DNA of 64,000 nt from CAWDMC01 sp963803295 (GTDB taxonomy: Bacteria; Acidobacteriota; Terriglobia; UBA7540). The translations under genes and the position numbers were made by a program. Shown piece by piece: positions 43,017 to 52,042 of the stretch. The notes below the pieces were generated by a model. The model worked only from the letters and a program-made list of their open reading frames with translations, was not told the origin of the DNA and ran no database searches. The stretch lies in assembly GCA_963803295.1 (NCBI GenBank), contig CAWDMC010000027.1:121996-185995 (forward strand). The letters are read 5' to 3'. Every line of letters starts with the position of its first letter. Within the stretch, counting starts at the first letter, position 1.

Positions 43017-46000
43017 CTAGACCGCCAGTTTGAGCGTCATGATCTCCCACGGCGCAACCTTCAGGTAGAGCGCACCGTCGTCACCGAGCGCGAGCGTTTC
43101 CTGATCTTCCTCAATCAGACTCGTCCTGCGTGCCTTGTGAATGGCTGTGGGCAACTGGATCCGGGCGTTGGTGTGATTGCCCTCCGCTTCATAGAATCGG
43201 AGGACGATCTCGGAGCCATCCTCGCTCTTCTTCATAGCTGTCAGAATCAGACTTGACGGTTCGAGCCGAAGGAACGTTTGCCGGGCGGGCATCGCCTCGC
43301 GGGCGGGCGACGCGTCCGGCTCGCCGACAAAAGCGACCAGCGGATAATTGAAGCCAATCGCGTCACGGTAGCGCAGGCGCCAGTCGCCATGGTGAGGCAT
43401 CAAGGCCATGCGATAGTGGTGGTCGCCTTTTTGCGTGAACCAATAGTCAGGGTTCCAGGCGAGGCTCTTGCGCGTTGAAAGCAGCACGTGTTGCAGCACC
43501 GGATAAGAAACGGGTTCGTTCGTCTGGTCCCGGAACAGGTGAACCGTGCAGTCTGAGGCGGAGAGGCAGCCGGGATGCTGATAACTGCGCGACGAGGCAT
43601 CGATCCAGTTGATGGCTTCGCGGAACGGCAGGGGATAGTCGCCCCCGTAAATGCCGGAGGCGAACTGAGTGTCGACGTCAGGAGGAAGAGCAGTAAAGTC
43701 CACTTCATCCTTGCCGATCTCCACCGTCCCGAAGGGGACCTCGTAGCTCAACTGGGAGTCATCCAGATTGATGGGGAAGGCGACGCGCAATTCGCGATCT
43801 TTCTGCCCGTCCCAACCCGCCAGCTCAATCTCGACATCCACCCGGTCGAGCTCGTGGTAAAGGTGGAACCTTTCGCGAAGGCTGAAGTTCCTGAAAGTGG
43901 CCTCGCGCAGAGCTGTTGTCCGGATGGGAGTACGCACGAAACGGCTAACGGGGAAGGGATGGTTACTGGTACGGTCGAAGTCCGCCAGCGTGACGATTTC
44001 AGGATCCTCCCAGGCAAGACCTGGCGCGGTGAACTGCAGCACCTCAGCGCCATCAAATTTACTGGTGCGGAGAACCTCCCATTTCTGCCGCTTGTCGTAG
44101 AGGCTCTTTAGTCCTCCCTTCCCAAAAGTAAGGCGGAAGAAACGACTTTCTGCCGATGTGCCGGAAAGCTCAGCGGCGGTCTTTCGAGCGGAGGATTGCT
44201 CCAGATAATAGGTCCGGTATCCGGCGGAGGGAACATTCTCGGCCAGGAAGATCAACTTGACTGGCGAGCCCGGCGTTTCGGACGCGGTCTCAAAATCTAC
44301 GGAATGGCCGGCGTCGTCACGCAGCGCGAATCCCGTCCACTGGGCGGGAACTTGGAACTCGCATTCCACCAAGTCAGTGCGCTGCCAGGACAGGGGATTG
44401 AAAACGACCACGGGAATCTCTGAGGCTGTGTTTCGCTTGACCCCAGCTGCGATCTTGCTGCCGGCATCCGAAAGCAGCTTTTGAGACAATTCCTTGGACT
44501 TGAAGTAGGACTGGGCATAGACCGCGTCGGTCAAAAGCCCCTGATTGCCGCCCCATCCGTGGTCGGGCCAACAATTGGCCTTCCACGTTTCCTCCAGAGT
44601 TTTCATTGGATAATCTGCAAAGCCGTTCCCCACACCCAAGGCGGTGTGAAGCGTCTCGGCGGCGAGCAGTTGATTGTGAGCGACGCGGCCTGCCAGCAAG
44701 GGCTCACGATTGCCGGGCTCGTCGTAATAGGTCCAGGAAAAAGGCCAGTCGCCCCGCAAGGTAGTGATGTTCAACGGGTGCTTCGTGAAATCGTCGAGGA
44801 AACCTTCAGGCTGGACAAAGGTTATTTCGGGTGGATGAATCTGACGCTCCGGATTCGACCTGAAATGGTCGTTCCAGGCTGCGGCAAACCTCTTCATCGC
44901 CTCGTTTTGCTCGCGCGCGTACGGCGGCAGGGCGGGCTGCGGGGGCAGGTAATCGCTCGTGTAATCGTACATGAACTGTGGGGGCAGGTGATGGGACTGG
45001 TAATAGTCCTGGCGCTGATCGGCGTAGCGCAGCCAGCCCTTCTTGTCCAAGGGATTCAGCAGCCGATTCGGATCAGTATAGTGCTGAGCGTACGTCAGGA
45101 CCACCGATCCATCCGGCGACTCCCAGTTGTAATAACCGAACGGCATGCGACCCTGGATGATGTACTTGACCCCGGCTTTGGCGAGAATCTGCGGCATCTG
45201 CAGGGTCATTGAGGGCGGATCGGTCTTGAAATAGAAGTGCGTGTCCACGCCGGGAAAGGTCTTCTTCATCCAGAGGCGGCCGTAATAGAACTGCCGGACC
45301 AGTTTCTCCGGGCCGACATGAACCTCCTGGCATTGAACGTAACTGGCTCCCCAGACGAATCGCCGTTCGCGCATGCGCGCGGCCATCTCCTCGCGCAGTT
45401 CGGGATGCCGCTCGAGGAACTCCATCAGGTAAATGGTGGATTCCATCGTGTAGACGAACTCGGGATATTGACGGAGTAGCTTCAGCGCCGGCAGGATAAG
45501 GTCCGAAGAGCGGAAGTCCGCCGTTTTCGCCTGAGTATTCAACCATCCGAGATCGTTGTGACACGTGCAGTGAAGGGCGAAGGTGCCGCCATCGAAATAC
45601 GACTGGTAAGGCTCGACCTTCAGCGAGCGCTTGGGGCACAGCGGCGCACTCCCCGCGACGACCTCGAAGTCCATGGCCGTGGACTCGAACGGTGCGGGAA
45701 TCCAGACGTCCTGATGGGTGGCGGCGTGGGCCGGGATCGGTTGGAGCGTAGCCCGCAGAGCTTCTTTTCCATTGTGCGACACGACGAACTGCGCTTCACG
45801 GACCTCGTTGCCGGGATTGATCAGGTGTAGTGTGGCAGACTGGACTGGCCTCCCGTCGTGCGCGTCGTACTGCTTGAAAGCATCGATCTCAAAGGCGCAG
45901 GTGTGGGCGTTCGGGAAAATCCGCACCTTGCCTAGACCAGTCTCCTTCCCGGTGGGTTTCGTCCAGACGTCATCCACGGTAAGGCGGACGAACGAGGTCT

Positions 46001-46505
46001 CGACTGGCTTTGGAAGGGTCACGATTTCAAAATACCCGTTCCGGCCAAGGTTAATAGGCACACTCGTGCGATCTGAAAACGAACAGGTCAGCTTGCGTGG
46101 AGGCTGGAGCAGTGCCACGCGCGAATAAGTCATGGAGTAGACGTCTTGACCGATGATGTCGCGGGGCAAAGGCTGGGAAAGAATGAAAAGTTCACTTACT
46201 CGCCGAGGCTCGGAAAAGTCAACCTGCAGCCAGGCCCCAACCGAGTGCTGGTCAGCTTCCCAGCCGGTGAAGAGGTTCTCGCCGCTCACGTTTTCGGCAG
46301 CGTAGCCTCCCGGCGGGTCGCCATAGAAACTTGACGCTTTGATTTTCGTTTTGAACTTAGGATCGAGCCAATTGGGATTTGGGGTTCCGCTTGATATCTC
46401 TGCCGCCATAAGGCGTATGCCGGTGAGTCCCCGCCGTAGGGAATTGCCAGCAGCGACCGAGAACGCCGCAACACTGCCACTCTTCAGAAAACTCCGTCGA
46501 TCCAT
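43017..46505 (-). CDS. Tat-exported GH38-like protein (B) with discoidin-like domain
   Basis: The 1162-aa protein starts at ATG 46505 after AAGGGGGAAAT with a Tat signal (MDRRSFLKSGSVAAFSVAAG). Residues about 45-200 look like an F5/8-type (discoidin) carbohydrate-binding domain (GWEADQHSVGAWLQVDFSEP, TSFVRLTVDDVWTK). A linker (200-300) leads to the GH38 domain with zinc motif H316-N-D318 in CTCHNDLGW, YTMESTIYLMEFLERHPELR, HFYFKTDPPSMTLQMPQILA and the late VVVFNPLSWQRTDLV. At the usual nucleophile position the sequence is SYVQCQEVH (Gln393) rather than a ..PD.. Asp, so the mechanism or activity may differ. It is co-directional with the other glycosidases downstream. Confidence 0.8.
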   Translation of the reverse strand: MDRRSFLKSGSVAAFSVAAGNSLRRGLTGIRLMAAEISSGTPNPNWLDPKFKTKIKASSFYGDPPGGYAAENVSGENLFTGWEADQHSVGAWLQVDFSEPRRVSELFILSQPLPRDIIGQDVYSMTYSRVALLQPPRKLTCSFSDRTSVPINLGRNGYFEIVTLPKPVETSFVRLTVDDVWTKPTGKETGLGKVRIFPNAHTCAFEIDAFKQYDAHDGRPVQSATLHLINPGNEVREAQFVVSHNGKEALRATLQPIPAHAATHQDVWIPAPFESTAMDFEVVAGSAPLCPKRSLKVEPYQSYFDGGTFALHCTCHNDLGWLNTQAKTADFRSSDLILPALKLLRQYPEFVYTMESTIYLMEFLERHPELREEMAARMRERRFVWGASYVQCQEVHVGPEKLVRQFYYGRLWMKKTFPGVDTHFYFKTDPPSMTLQMPQILAKAGVKYIIQGRMPFGYYNWESPDGSVVLTYAQHYTDPNRLLNPLDKKGWLRYADQRQDYYQSHHLPPQFMYDYTSDYLPPQPALPPYAREQNEAMKRFAAAWNDHFRSNPERQIHPPEITFVQPEGFLDDFTKHPLNITTLRGDWPFSWTYYDEPGNREPLLAGRVAHNQLLAAETLHTALGVGNGFADYPMKTLEETWKANCWPDHGWGGNQGLLTDAVYAQSYFKSKELSQKLLSDAGSKIAAGVKRNTASEIPVVVFNPLSWQRTDLVECEFQVPAQWTGFALRDDAGHSVDFETASETPGSPVKLIFLAENVPSAGYRTYYLEQSSARKTAAELSGTSAESRFFRLTFGKGGLKSLYDKRQKWEVLRTSKFDGAEVLQFTAPGLAWEDPEIVTLADFDRTSNHPFPVSRFVRTPIRTTALREATFRNFSLRERFHLYHELDRVDVEIELAGWDGQKDRELRVAFPINLDDSQLSYEVPFGTVEIGKDEVDFTALPPDVDTQFASGIYGGDYPLPFREAINWIDASSRSYQHPGCLSASDCTVHLFRDQTNEPVSYPVLQHVLLSTRKSLAWNPDYWFTQKGDHHYRMALMPHHGDWRLRYRDAIGFNYPLVAFVGEPDASPAREAMPARQTFLRLEPSSLILTAMKKSEDGSEIVLRFYEAEGNHTNARIQLPTAIHKARRTSLIEEDQETLALGDDGALYLKVAPWEIMTLKLAV

Positions 46506-46873
46506 ATTTCCCCCTTGCATGCTGGACAAATCCGCGCAATCCAAGACACGTAATCCTATACCCGACGTCGGGAATTGCAAGGGCAACCTTCGCTGGATTT
46601 GCAAAATGCCGGGGTTGTTGGCAAGCGCACTCAGACTGCTAGAGTGCTTGAGTAAAGCATCGTTATTTCGGAATGCGGAAAGATTCCTGAGCAATCTTTC
46701 TGGAATCCTTCATGGTGGCGTCCGGTTGCGAGCACACTTCGGTTCTTCCTAAGTGCCGTACTGCCGTCAGTACAACCGGCCTAACCGTTTCCGGGGGAGT
46801 TAAGTGGCGGGTAGGAAGTATGAGACCGGCATGCTTGCTCAGTTGGATCAGTTTGGTCTGACACTCACAGTCG
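46506..46873. other. Leader region of the GH38-B gene
   Basis: About 370 bp between GH38-B and the URO-D gene. No gene and no clear terminator or promoter was identified. It probably contains the promoter of the 46505-to-36589 gene run. Confidence 0.4.
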
Positions 46874-47977
46874 CTACAGGTAGATTCCGTACTGTTCGAC
46901 CAATTCATGAACGCGGCGCACGCGCCGATCGAGGCCATCGGGCGGAACCTGGTCCGCCACGCCGAGAACATAGCGTGGTTCCGATCGCATAACGGCAAGC
47001 ACGCGCTTGACGTGGCTATCGAATTCACTGTCGTCAATGAGGCTGGTGAAATACACGCCCGGGATTCCGCCCCAAAGGATTGTTTCGGAATTGCCACTCC
47101 ATTCTGCCCATCTTTCGATTTCAAGATCGCCCACCGGTGCCGGTGTCAGGGCCTCGATAAAGGTCAATCCTCGCGCGCAGGTTTCGCGCAGCAAGCCCTT
47201 CATAGTCCCGTCCAAATGAATGCACGAGAACTTGCCAGCTTCCTTGATGCGCGCCGCCCAAGTCTCTTCATAATCGCGCATGAACAGATTGTAAAGAGTC
47301 TTTCCCACGCATTCTGAAGAAAGATTCTCAGGGATCATCAGGATCTCGGAGGGGCTATCGATAGCAAGACGCGCGGCGGCATCGTGCGAGAACCGGGCTG
47401 CACCCATCGTTTCGCCAAACTCTTCGGGAGCCTCCGCGAAAGCTTCAACCACCGTATTCACACCTGCATCGCATGCAATCATCTGCATAAGCGGGCTACG
47501 GGGAAGATAACAGAGCACGACGCCCATATCGCCAACTTGGGTGCAGCGTCGCTCAGCGAAACTGTAGTCGGGCTCGTAACGGGTATTCTCGTGAATATAA
47601 CGATAGGCGCGTAAGTCCTTGGCTGATTTTACCAGGTGTTCCGTGGGAGCTTCGGCAAACGATTCCGCCAGCCACGTCCAGGTCTCGCATAAACTTCCAT
47701 GGGGCGTGTCGATCTGGCGACGTCGTAGGTTTCCTTCATTCCACTCTTTGACGGTGCAATTCTCGATGATAGTCCTGAATGGCCAATAACCTTGCAAGTA
47801 GAATCCGACTCCCAGGTCCCGATGCCAGTCGATGTAGGCGTCGCTCTGCTTGAAGTCGATCGGTTTGATACCGCGTCCGATTAAGGCGGTCGCCCAGTAG
47901 TCCAGATCTCCCAGCCACGGTACTCGGTCGGGCTTGGAGCCATTTAAGATACCCAGTACTCTTTCACGAGGAGTCAT
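46874..47977 (-). CDS. Uroporphyrinogen decarboxylase (URO-D) superfamily protein, second copy
   Basis: The 367-aa protein from ATG 47977 (GGAG nine bases upstream) has a URO-D/MtaA-like barrel: MTPRERVLGILNGSKPDRVP, WLGDLDYWATALIGRGIKP, MGVVLCYLPRSPLMQMIACD, FSCIHLDGTMKGLLRETCAR, GLTFIEALTPAPVGDLEIER, ILWGGIPGVYF and a final YVLGVADQVPPDGLDRRV. HLDG and GGIPG are in positions where methyltransferase-type members keep substrate-binding residues. It differs strongly from the copy at 2740-3828 but has the same genomic habit: next to exported glycosidases, not heme genes. A role in cobamide-dependent demethylation of methylated sugars is a hypothesis only. Confidence 0.78.
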   Translation of the reverse strand: MTPRERVLGILNGSKPDRVPWLGDLDYWATALIGRGIKPIDFKQSDAYIDWHRDLGVGFYLQGYWPFRTIIENCTVKEWNEGNLRRRQIDTPHGSLCETWTWLAESFAEAPTEHLVKSAKDLRAYRYIHENTRYEPDYSFAERRCTQVGDMGVVLCYLPRSPLMQMIACDAGVNTVVEAFAEAPEEFGETMGAARFSHDAAARLAIDSPSEILMIPENLSSECVGKTLYNLFMRDYEETWAARIKEAGKFSCIHLDGTMKGLLRETCARGLTFIEALTPAPVGDLEIERWAEWSGNSETILWGGIPGVYFTSLIDDSEFDSHVKRVLAVMRSEPRYVLGVADQVPPDGLDRRVRRVHELVEQYGIYL

Positions 47978-48292
47978 AAGCGAACTCTCCAATTTGTGTG
48001 CTTCTTAACTTACTCAATGCCAGCGCCTGCCTTGAATGGGCTGCCGGCGGTCTTTCAGTGAACTGGCACACGCTCCCGCCTGGCTCACATTTCGCGTTTG
48101 CGTTGCGCCGAGGGGGCATCTGCATGGTTAGGAAACTGGGGGGCTAAGATAGTAATATAGTTATGGGTAGCCTCGGCGGCAGTCAAGAGCCCTATGCCCT
48201 CGCCGCGGGTTTCGCTTGCTTTGCATTGGTGCCTGTGGGATAGAGCAAATTCAGCTAATCCAATGATTCCATGCCAACTCCTTCACTTGAAA
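47978..48292. other. Intergenic between URO-D gene and tRNA
   Basis: About 315 bp with no supported gene. It contains an AT-richer segment around 48145-48165 that could hold the URO-D promoter. Confidence 0.4.
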
Positions 48293-48369
48293 TGGCGCGC
48301 CTGGAGGGACTCGAACCCCCGACCTACAGATTCGAAGTCTGCCGCTCTATCCAGCTGAGCTACAGGCGC
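48293..48369 (-). tRNA. tRNA-Arg (anticodon UCG)
   Basis: On the minus strand a complete 77-nt cloverleaf is seen: acceptor GCGCCTG pairing with CAGGCGC, D arm GCTC/GAGC, anticodon arm GCAGA-CTTCGAA-TCTGT (anticodon TCG), variable loop, T arm GGGGG-TTCGAGT-CCCTC, discriminator G and an encoded CCA end. It reads CGA codons, and by wobble other CGN codons. tRNA genes are frequent integration sites, but no integrase or flanking attachment repeat was found here. Confidence 0.97.
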
Positions 48370-48927
48370 CCTTGTAGGATCATTGAATCATGGAGACACG
48401 AAAGCGCTTTTGGCTGCAAGTACGCGTCCCTTCGCGTCCTTTTAAGCTCTGATTGTGCACGCCGAAGACGCTTTCTTCAAGTAGATTGATGGGGCTCCGA
48501 CGACACGCCGATTCGCTTCGGTGTAAAGCAGAGCCATTTCGGGGTTCGCGCGCCCGCTCACAACTAGCGCCAAAGCGTTGTCGATGCTGGACCCAACGTG
48601 ATCCAACCAGAAGATTCCGTGCGGCAAAACCCTGAGTTGAACCTTGATAGACTACTCCGAACAGAGATCGAGCAGCGGCGCCTGATTCGGCTGGTCTATC
48701 GCAACCGAAATCGCATCGTCGAGCGCCACGACCGCGTCCGAAACACGATGCCGTCCCGTCCGCTCGTGGGAGTTCGACGCTTCCTGCCGACTTAGCGAGT
48801 TTAGCCCACCCCCTTGAAAAATGAGCGCGGACGGTATAAGAATTAGCAAAGCCAGTCGACGCTCGCCTGTTTCAAATCGATGCTTGGCATCGGACCTTAG
48901 GCGCGACCCGATTGGAGAAGGGCTTCC
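48370..48927. other. Mostly noncoding, with a possible short gene remnant
   Basis: About 560 bp. At roughly 48634-48760 on the plus strand the text LDRLLRTEIEQRRLIRLVYR, NRNRIVERHD resembles the start of WYL-like proteins (EAIEQ..LIR..Y.GR.RI.EPHDYG), then degenerates and stops at 48795. This is probably a decayed fragment. Nothing else is supported. Confidence 0.35.
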
Positions 48928-49590
48928 ATGGCACGCAAACCAACCGATTCTCCCGTCCCGGACAGCTTTCTGGGAAAGCTCCAGCAGGGAAGATCCGTTC
49001 ACGAATTCCGTAACCGGCAGCCTATTTTTTCGCAGGGGGGTGCCGCTGATGCGGTGTATTACATTCAGAAGGGCAAAGTTAAAATGACGGTGATATCCAG
49101 GCGCGGCAAAGAAGCCGTCATTGGCATGGTTGAGCCTGGTCAATTCTTCGGCGAAAGCAGCTTAGTGGCTGGGCACCCTCTTCGGATGGCGAGCGCGACT
49201 TCAGTAGGACATTCGACCGTGTTTCGTTTCGAAAAGGAGACGGTCGTGCGCCTTCTTCACGAGGACGTCGAATTTGCGGACCTCTTCGTGCAATACACGC
49301 TCGCCCGCACCGTTCGAGTGGAAGAAGACTTGGTGGATCAGCTTTTCAATTCGACCGAGAAGCGGCTCGCCCGCGTTCTCCTGCTGCTCGCTAACTTTGG
49401 TCAAGATGGCAAGCCTCAGCCCGTAATTCCGAAAATCAGTCAAGAGACCTTGTCTCAGATGGTGGGCGCCAGCCGCGCCCGCGTGAGTTCCTTCATGAAC
49501 AAGTTCAGGGACCTCGGCTTTATCGATTACAATTACAATGGCGGCTTGCAGGTAAACAGTTCCCTCCTCAGAATGGCCCTTCGCGAGTAA
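48928..49590 (+). CDS. Crp/Fnr-family transcriptional regulator
   Basis: The 220-aa protein has an N-terminal cyclic-nucleotide-binding-type beta-roll (about 20-125: FRNRQPIFSQGGAADAVYYI, GKVKMTVISRRGKEAVIGMV, GQFFGESSLVAGHPLRMASA), a dimerisation helix, and a C-terminal winged HTH (about 165-200: ISQETLSQMVGASRARVSSF, MNKFRDLGFI). There is no N-terminal Cys cluster, so it is not an oxygen-sensing FNR. Whether it binds cAMP, another nucleotide or nothing is unknown; the phosphate-binding-cassette region (GESSL...R) is present but not classical. The next gene starts 31 bp downstream, so co-transcription is possible. Confidence 0.88.
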   Translation: MARKPTDSPVPDSFLGKLQQGRSVHEFRNRQPIFSQGGAADAVYYIQKGKVKMTVISRRGKEAVIGMVEPGQFFGESSLVAGHPLRMASATSVGHSTVFRFEKETVVRLLHEDVEFADLFVQYTLARTVRVEEDLVDQLFNSTEKRLARVLLLLANFGQDGKPQPVIPKISQETLSQMVGASRARVSSFMNKFRDLGFIDYNYNGGLQVNSSLLRMALRE

Positions 49591-49621
49591 TTAGGCGAAG
49601 AACCTATGAGGGACCTTAGGA

Positions 49622-50605
49622 ATGACTTCGGAACCGCGGCCGAGTAGGGTGATCCAATGGCTCCTGGATGGAGATCCTGCCATTTGTTGGCAGGCCTTGC
49701 GGGATTTGGCGGGAGCTGGGGAACGTACCGTCGAGCACGAGCGGCGAAAAGTAGCACGCGATGGCTGGGGGGCACGCCTGCTTGCTAGGCAGGACCCGGA
49801 GGGCACCTGGGCAGGCAGTCTGTCTTCGGACGGCGGGCTCTACTCGCCAAAGTGGATCTCGACTACCTATACGATGCTGATGCTTCGCGACTTCGGTCTA
49901 TCACCCAGCACACGGCGGGCACGAAAGGCCTGTAAGCTCCTTCTCGCTGGAGGGCTCCAGCGAGACGGCGGTATCAACTACGGTACCTGGGCAAAATGGA
50001 CAGGTCGCAGCGAGACGTGCGTTACGGGGATGGTCCTCTCCATCCTCTCGTATTTCGAGTATGAAGATCCCCGACTCGACATCGTTGCCAGCCACCTGCT
50101 AGAGCAACAGATGCCCGACGGCGGGTGGAATTGTCGGAGGCCCTACGGCGCGACTCATGGTTCGGTCCATACGACCATCAGTGCGCTCGAGGGCTTGCGA
50201 CACTACCAATTGCACCGTGGACGTAGACTCCAGCACGTGCGAACCGCGCAGCACCGCGGACGGGAGTTCCTCTTGGTACACCGGCTCTTTCGATCTCACC
50301 GGACCGGCAAAGTCATCAAGTCGGAGTTCACTCGCTTCTCGTTTCCACCCCGATGGCATTATGACATCCTCCGCGCACTCGATTACTTTCAGGCTGTCAA
50401 CGCGCCGCGCGACCCGCGCCTGACTGAAGCAATCGACATTGTCCGTAGCAACCAGCGCCAGGACGGGCGCTGGTCCCTGCAGCACTCCCACAAAGGAAAA
50501 ACGTATTTCAACCTTGAACGCCTCGGCGCGCCGAGCCGCTGGAATACTCTGCGCGCGCTGCGGGTGCTGAATTGGTGGGATCAAGGCAGCACGCGAGAAG
50601 CATAA
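49622..50605 (+). CDS. Terpenoid-cyclase/prenyltransferase-fold (squalene-hopene cyclase-like repeat) protein
   Basis: The 327-aa protein contains several alpha/alpha-toroid repeats of the squalene cyclase/prenyltransferase type: VIQWLLDGDPAICWQALRDL, LARQDPEGTWAGSLSSDGGL, LLLAGGLQRDGGINYGTWAK, LLEQQMPDGGWNCRRPYGAT, SVHTTISALEGLRHYQ, IVRSNQRQDGRWSLQHSHKG. The QxxDGxW (QW-like) motifs are clear. The catalytic DxDD of class II cyclases is not seen and the length is half that of squalene-hopene cyclase, so it is unlikely to make hopanoids itself. A stand-alone binding or glycoside/peptide-processing role is possible. It follows a Crp-type regulator and precedes a VOC protein by 30 bp. Confidence 0.7.
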   Translation: MTSEPRPSRVIQWLLDGDPAICWQALRDLAGAGERTVEHERRKVARDGWGARLLARQDPEGTWAGSLSSDGGLYSPKWISTTYTMLMLRDFGLSPSTRRARKACKLLLAGGLQRDGGINYGTWAKWTGRSETCVTGMVLSILSYFEYEDPRLDIVASHLLEQQMPDGGWNCRRPYGATHGSVHTTISALEGLRHYQLHRGRRLQHVRTAQHRGREFLLVHRLFRSHRTGKVIKSEFTRFSFPPRWHYDILRALDYFQAVNAPRDPRLTEAIDIVRSNQRQDGRWSLQHSHKGKTYFNLERLGAPSRWNTLRALRVLNWWDQGSTREA

Positions 50606-50635
50606 AGCTGATTCAGCCGGATCATCGAAAGGAAA

Positions 50636-51067
50636 ATGAGGGAAATGAAGTTACACACTTATCTCAACTATGGTGGCAACTGCGAGCAGGCGTTCCGCTT
50701 CTACGAAAAGCATCTGGGCGGACAAATTACAATGATGATGACCCAGGGCGAACAGCCGGTTCCGAACGACGTCCCACCCGAACGGAAAAATGCCATACTC
50801 TACGCCCGCATGACCATCGGTGGGACGGAGCTCATGGGGAGCGACGTTCCGCCGGACCGTTTTCAACCCATGCGCAGCGCCTATCTTTCCCTCTCCGTCA
50901 GCAGCACAGAGGAGGCGGAACGCATTTATGCCCTACTCTCCGATGGCGGCGAGATCTTCATGCCGCTGGAGGAGACTTTTTTTGCCTTTCGCTTCAGCAT
51001 GCTGAGGGACAAGTTCGGCACGTCCTGGATGATCATTCACCAACGCCCGATACCGCAGAGCGCCTGA
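50636..51067 (+). CDS. VOC superfamily protein, PhnB/glyoxalase-like
   Basis: The 143-aa protein fits the PhnB-type VOC fold: MKLHTYLNYGGNCEQAFRFY, EKHLGGQITMMMTQGEQP, NAILYARMTIGGTELMGSDV, AYLSLSVSSTEEAERIYALL, GGEIFMPLEETFFAFRFSML, DKFGTSWMIIHQ. PhnB-like members bind a small ligand in a beta-alpha-beta-beta-beta barrel. The metal ligands of true glyoxalases are not obvious, and the function of most members is unknown. Two starts are possible, ATG 50636 (AAAGGAAA upstream) and ATG 50645, the second matching the usual N-terminus. It is 30 bp after the cyclase-fold gene. Confidence 0.82.
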   Translation: MREMKLHTYLNYGGNCEQAFRFYEKHLGGQITMMMTQGEQPVPNDVPPERKNAILYARMTIGGTELMGSDVPPDRFQPMRSAYLSLSVSSTEEAERIYALLSDGGEIFMPLEETFFAFRFSMLRDKFGTSWMIIHQRPIPQSA

Positions 51068-51150
51068 GAGAGTGCTCGATGAACCAGCAAGTTTACGCCT
51101 GACAAGACTGAGGAATGTTGGACAAGGGATATCAACCGGTGAGGATTTGA

Positions 51151-51831
51151 ATGGTTGCTTTATCTTTGGTACGCAAGGCTTTTAGCCTCCTGATTGCCTT
51201 GGCGGCCTACCCTGGCTGCAAAGCCGCTATCAAGACGCCAGTGCCCGCTCCCGCGAACGACTCCGCACTTGCACAAAAATCCGGTAAAGAGACCGCCGTT
51301 TTCGCGGGCGGCTGCTTCTGGGGAACCCAGTCGGTTTTTGAGCGCGTCAAGGGAGTGCTGGACACGACCGCCGGGTACGCGGGCGGTTCCGCCGCAACCG
51401 CCACCTACGACCAAGTCACCACCGAGACGACGGGCCATGCAGAATCCGTGAAAGTCGTCTACGACCCTTCAAAGATCACCTACGGCCGGCTATTGCAGAT
51501 ATTCTTTTCGGTCGTTCACGACCCGACCCAGCTCAACCGGCAAGGGCCAGACGTCGGCACATCCTATCGGTCCGCGATCTTCTATACCAATGAAGAGCAG
51601 CAGAGGATTAGCCTTGCCTACATCGCACAACTCAATGCCACCAAGGTTTTCCCGAAGCCAATCGTGACGCAGGTTGTGCCTCTGAAGGGCTTTTACAATG
51701 CCGAGTCCTACCATCAGGACTATGCGCTCCACAACCCGAGCAACCCTTACATCCTTGTCTGTGACAGACCGAAAATCGAGGCACTCAAAGAGCAGTTCCC
51801 CGAATTGTTCAAGGAATACAAGGGCAAGTGA
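51151..51831 (+). CDS. msrA: Peptide methionine-S-sulfoxide reductase MsrA, exported
   Basis: The 226-aa protein has an N-terminal hydrophobic export signal (SLLIALAAYPGCKAA, possibly with a lipid-attachment Cys23) and a Pro/Ala linker before the MsrA domain. The catalytic Cys55 lies in FAGGCFWGTQSVFERVKGV. Other family segments are TTAGYAGGSAATATYDQV, TGHAESVKVVYDPSKITYGR, LLQIFFSVVHDPTQLNRQGP, DVGTSYRSAIFY and ESYHQDYALHNPSNPY. It reduces methionine-S-sulfoxide in proteins, here probably in the periplasm or at the membrane. No msrB is fused or adjacent. Domain length is normal. Confidence 0.93.
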   Translation: MVALSLVRKAFSLLIALAAYPGCKAAIKTPVPAPANDSALAQKSGKETAVFAGGCFWGTQSVFERVKGVLDTTAGYAGGSAATATYDQVTTETTGHAESVKVVYDPSKITYGRLLQIFFSVVHDPTQLNRQGPDVGTSYRSAIFYTNEEQQRISLAYIAQLNATKVFPKPIVTQVVPLKGFYNAESYHQDYALHNPSNPYILVCDRPKIEALKEQFPELFKEYKGK

Positions 51832-52042
51832 AGTATGAGTTGGATTCGGGCCTCGATTGAATCCAATCAAACAGCTCGGAGCGGACCATCATAATTGATG
51901 CCTCAAGGTAATTCATGCCTCAACCGACCGTGAGCAGGTCCGCGTAAGAGTCACCCAACTCACCTCCTTTGTCAACAAAGTGGATTCCCAGGATCCGTCG
52001 GCCCACTCTGGGTTGGGGCGCCCTTTCTGTTGGTTGAGCGGA

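Noticed and set aside
48293..48369. tRNA-Arg as an integration site for a mobile island
   Set aside because: No integrase gene and no duplicated tRNA 3' end were found on either side within the window.
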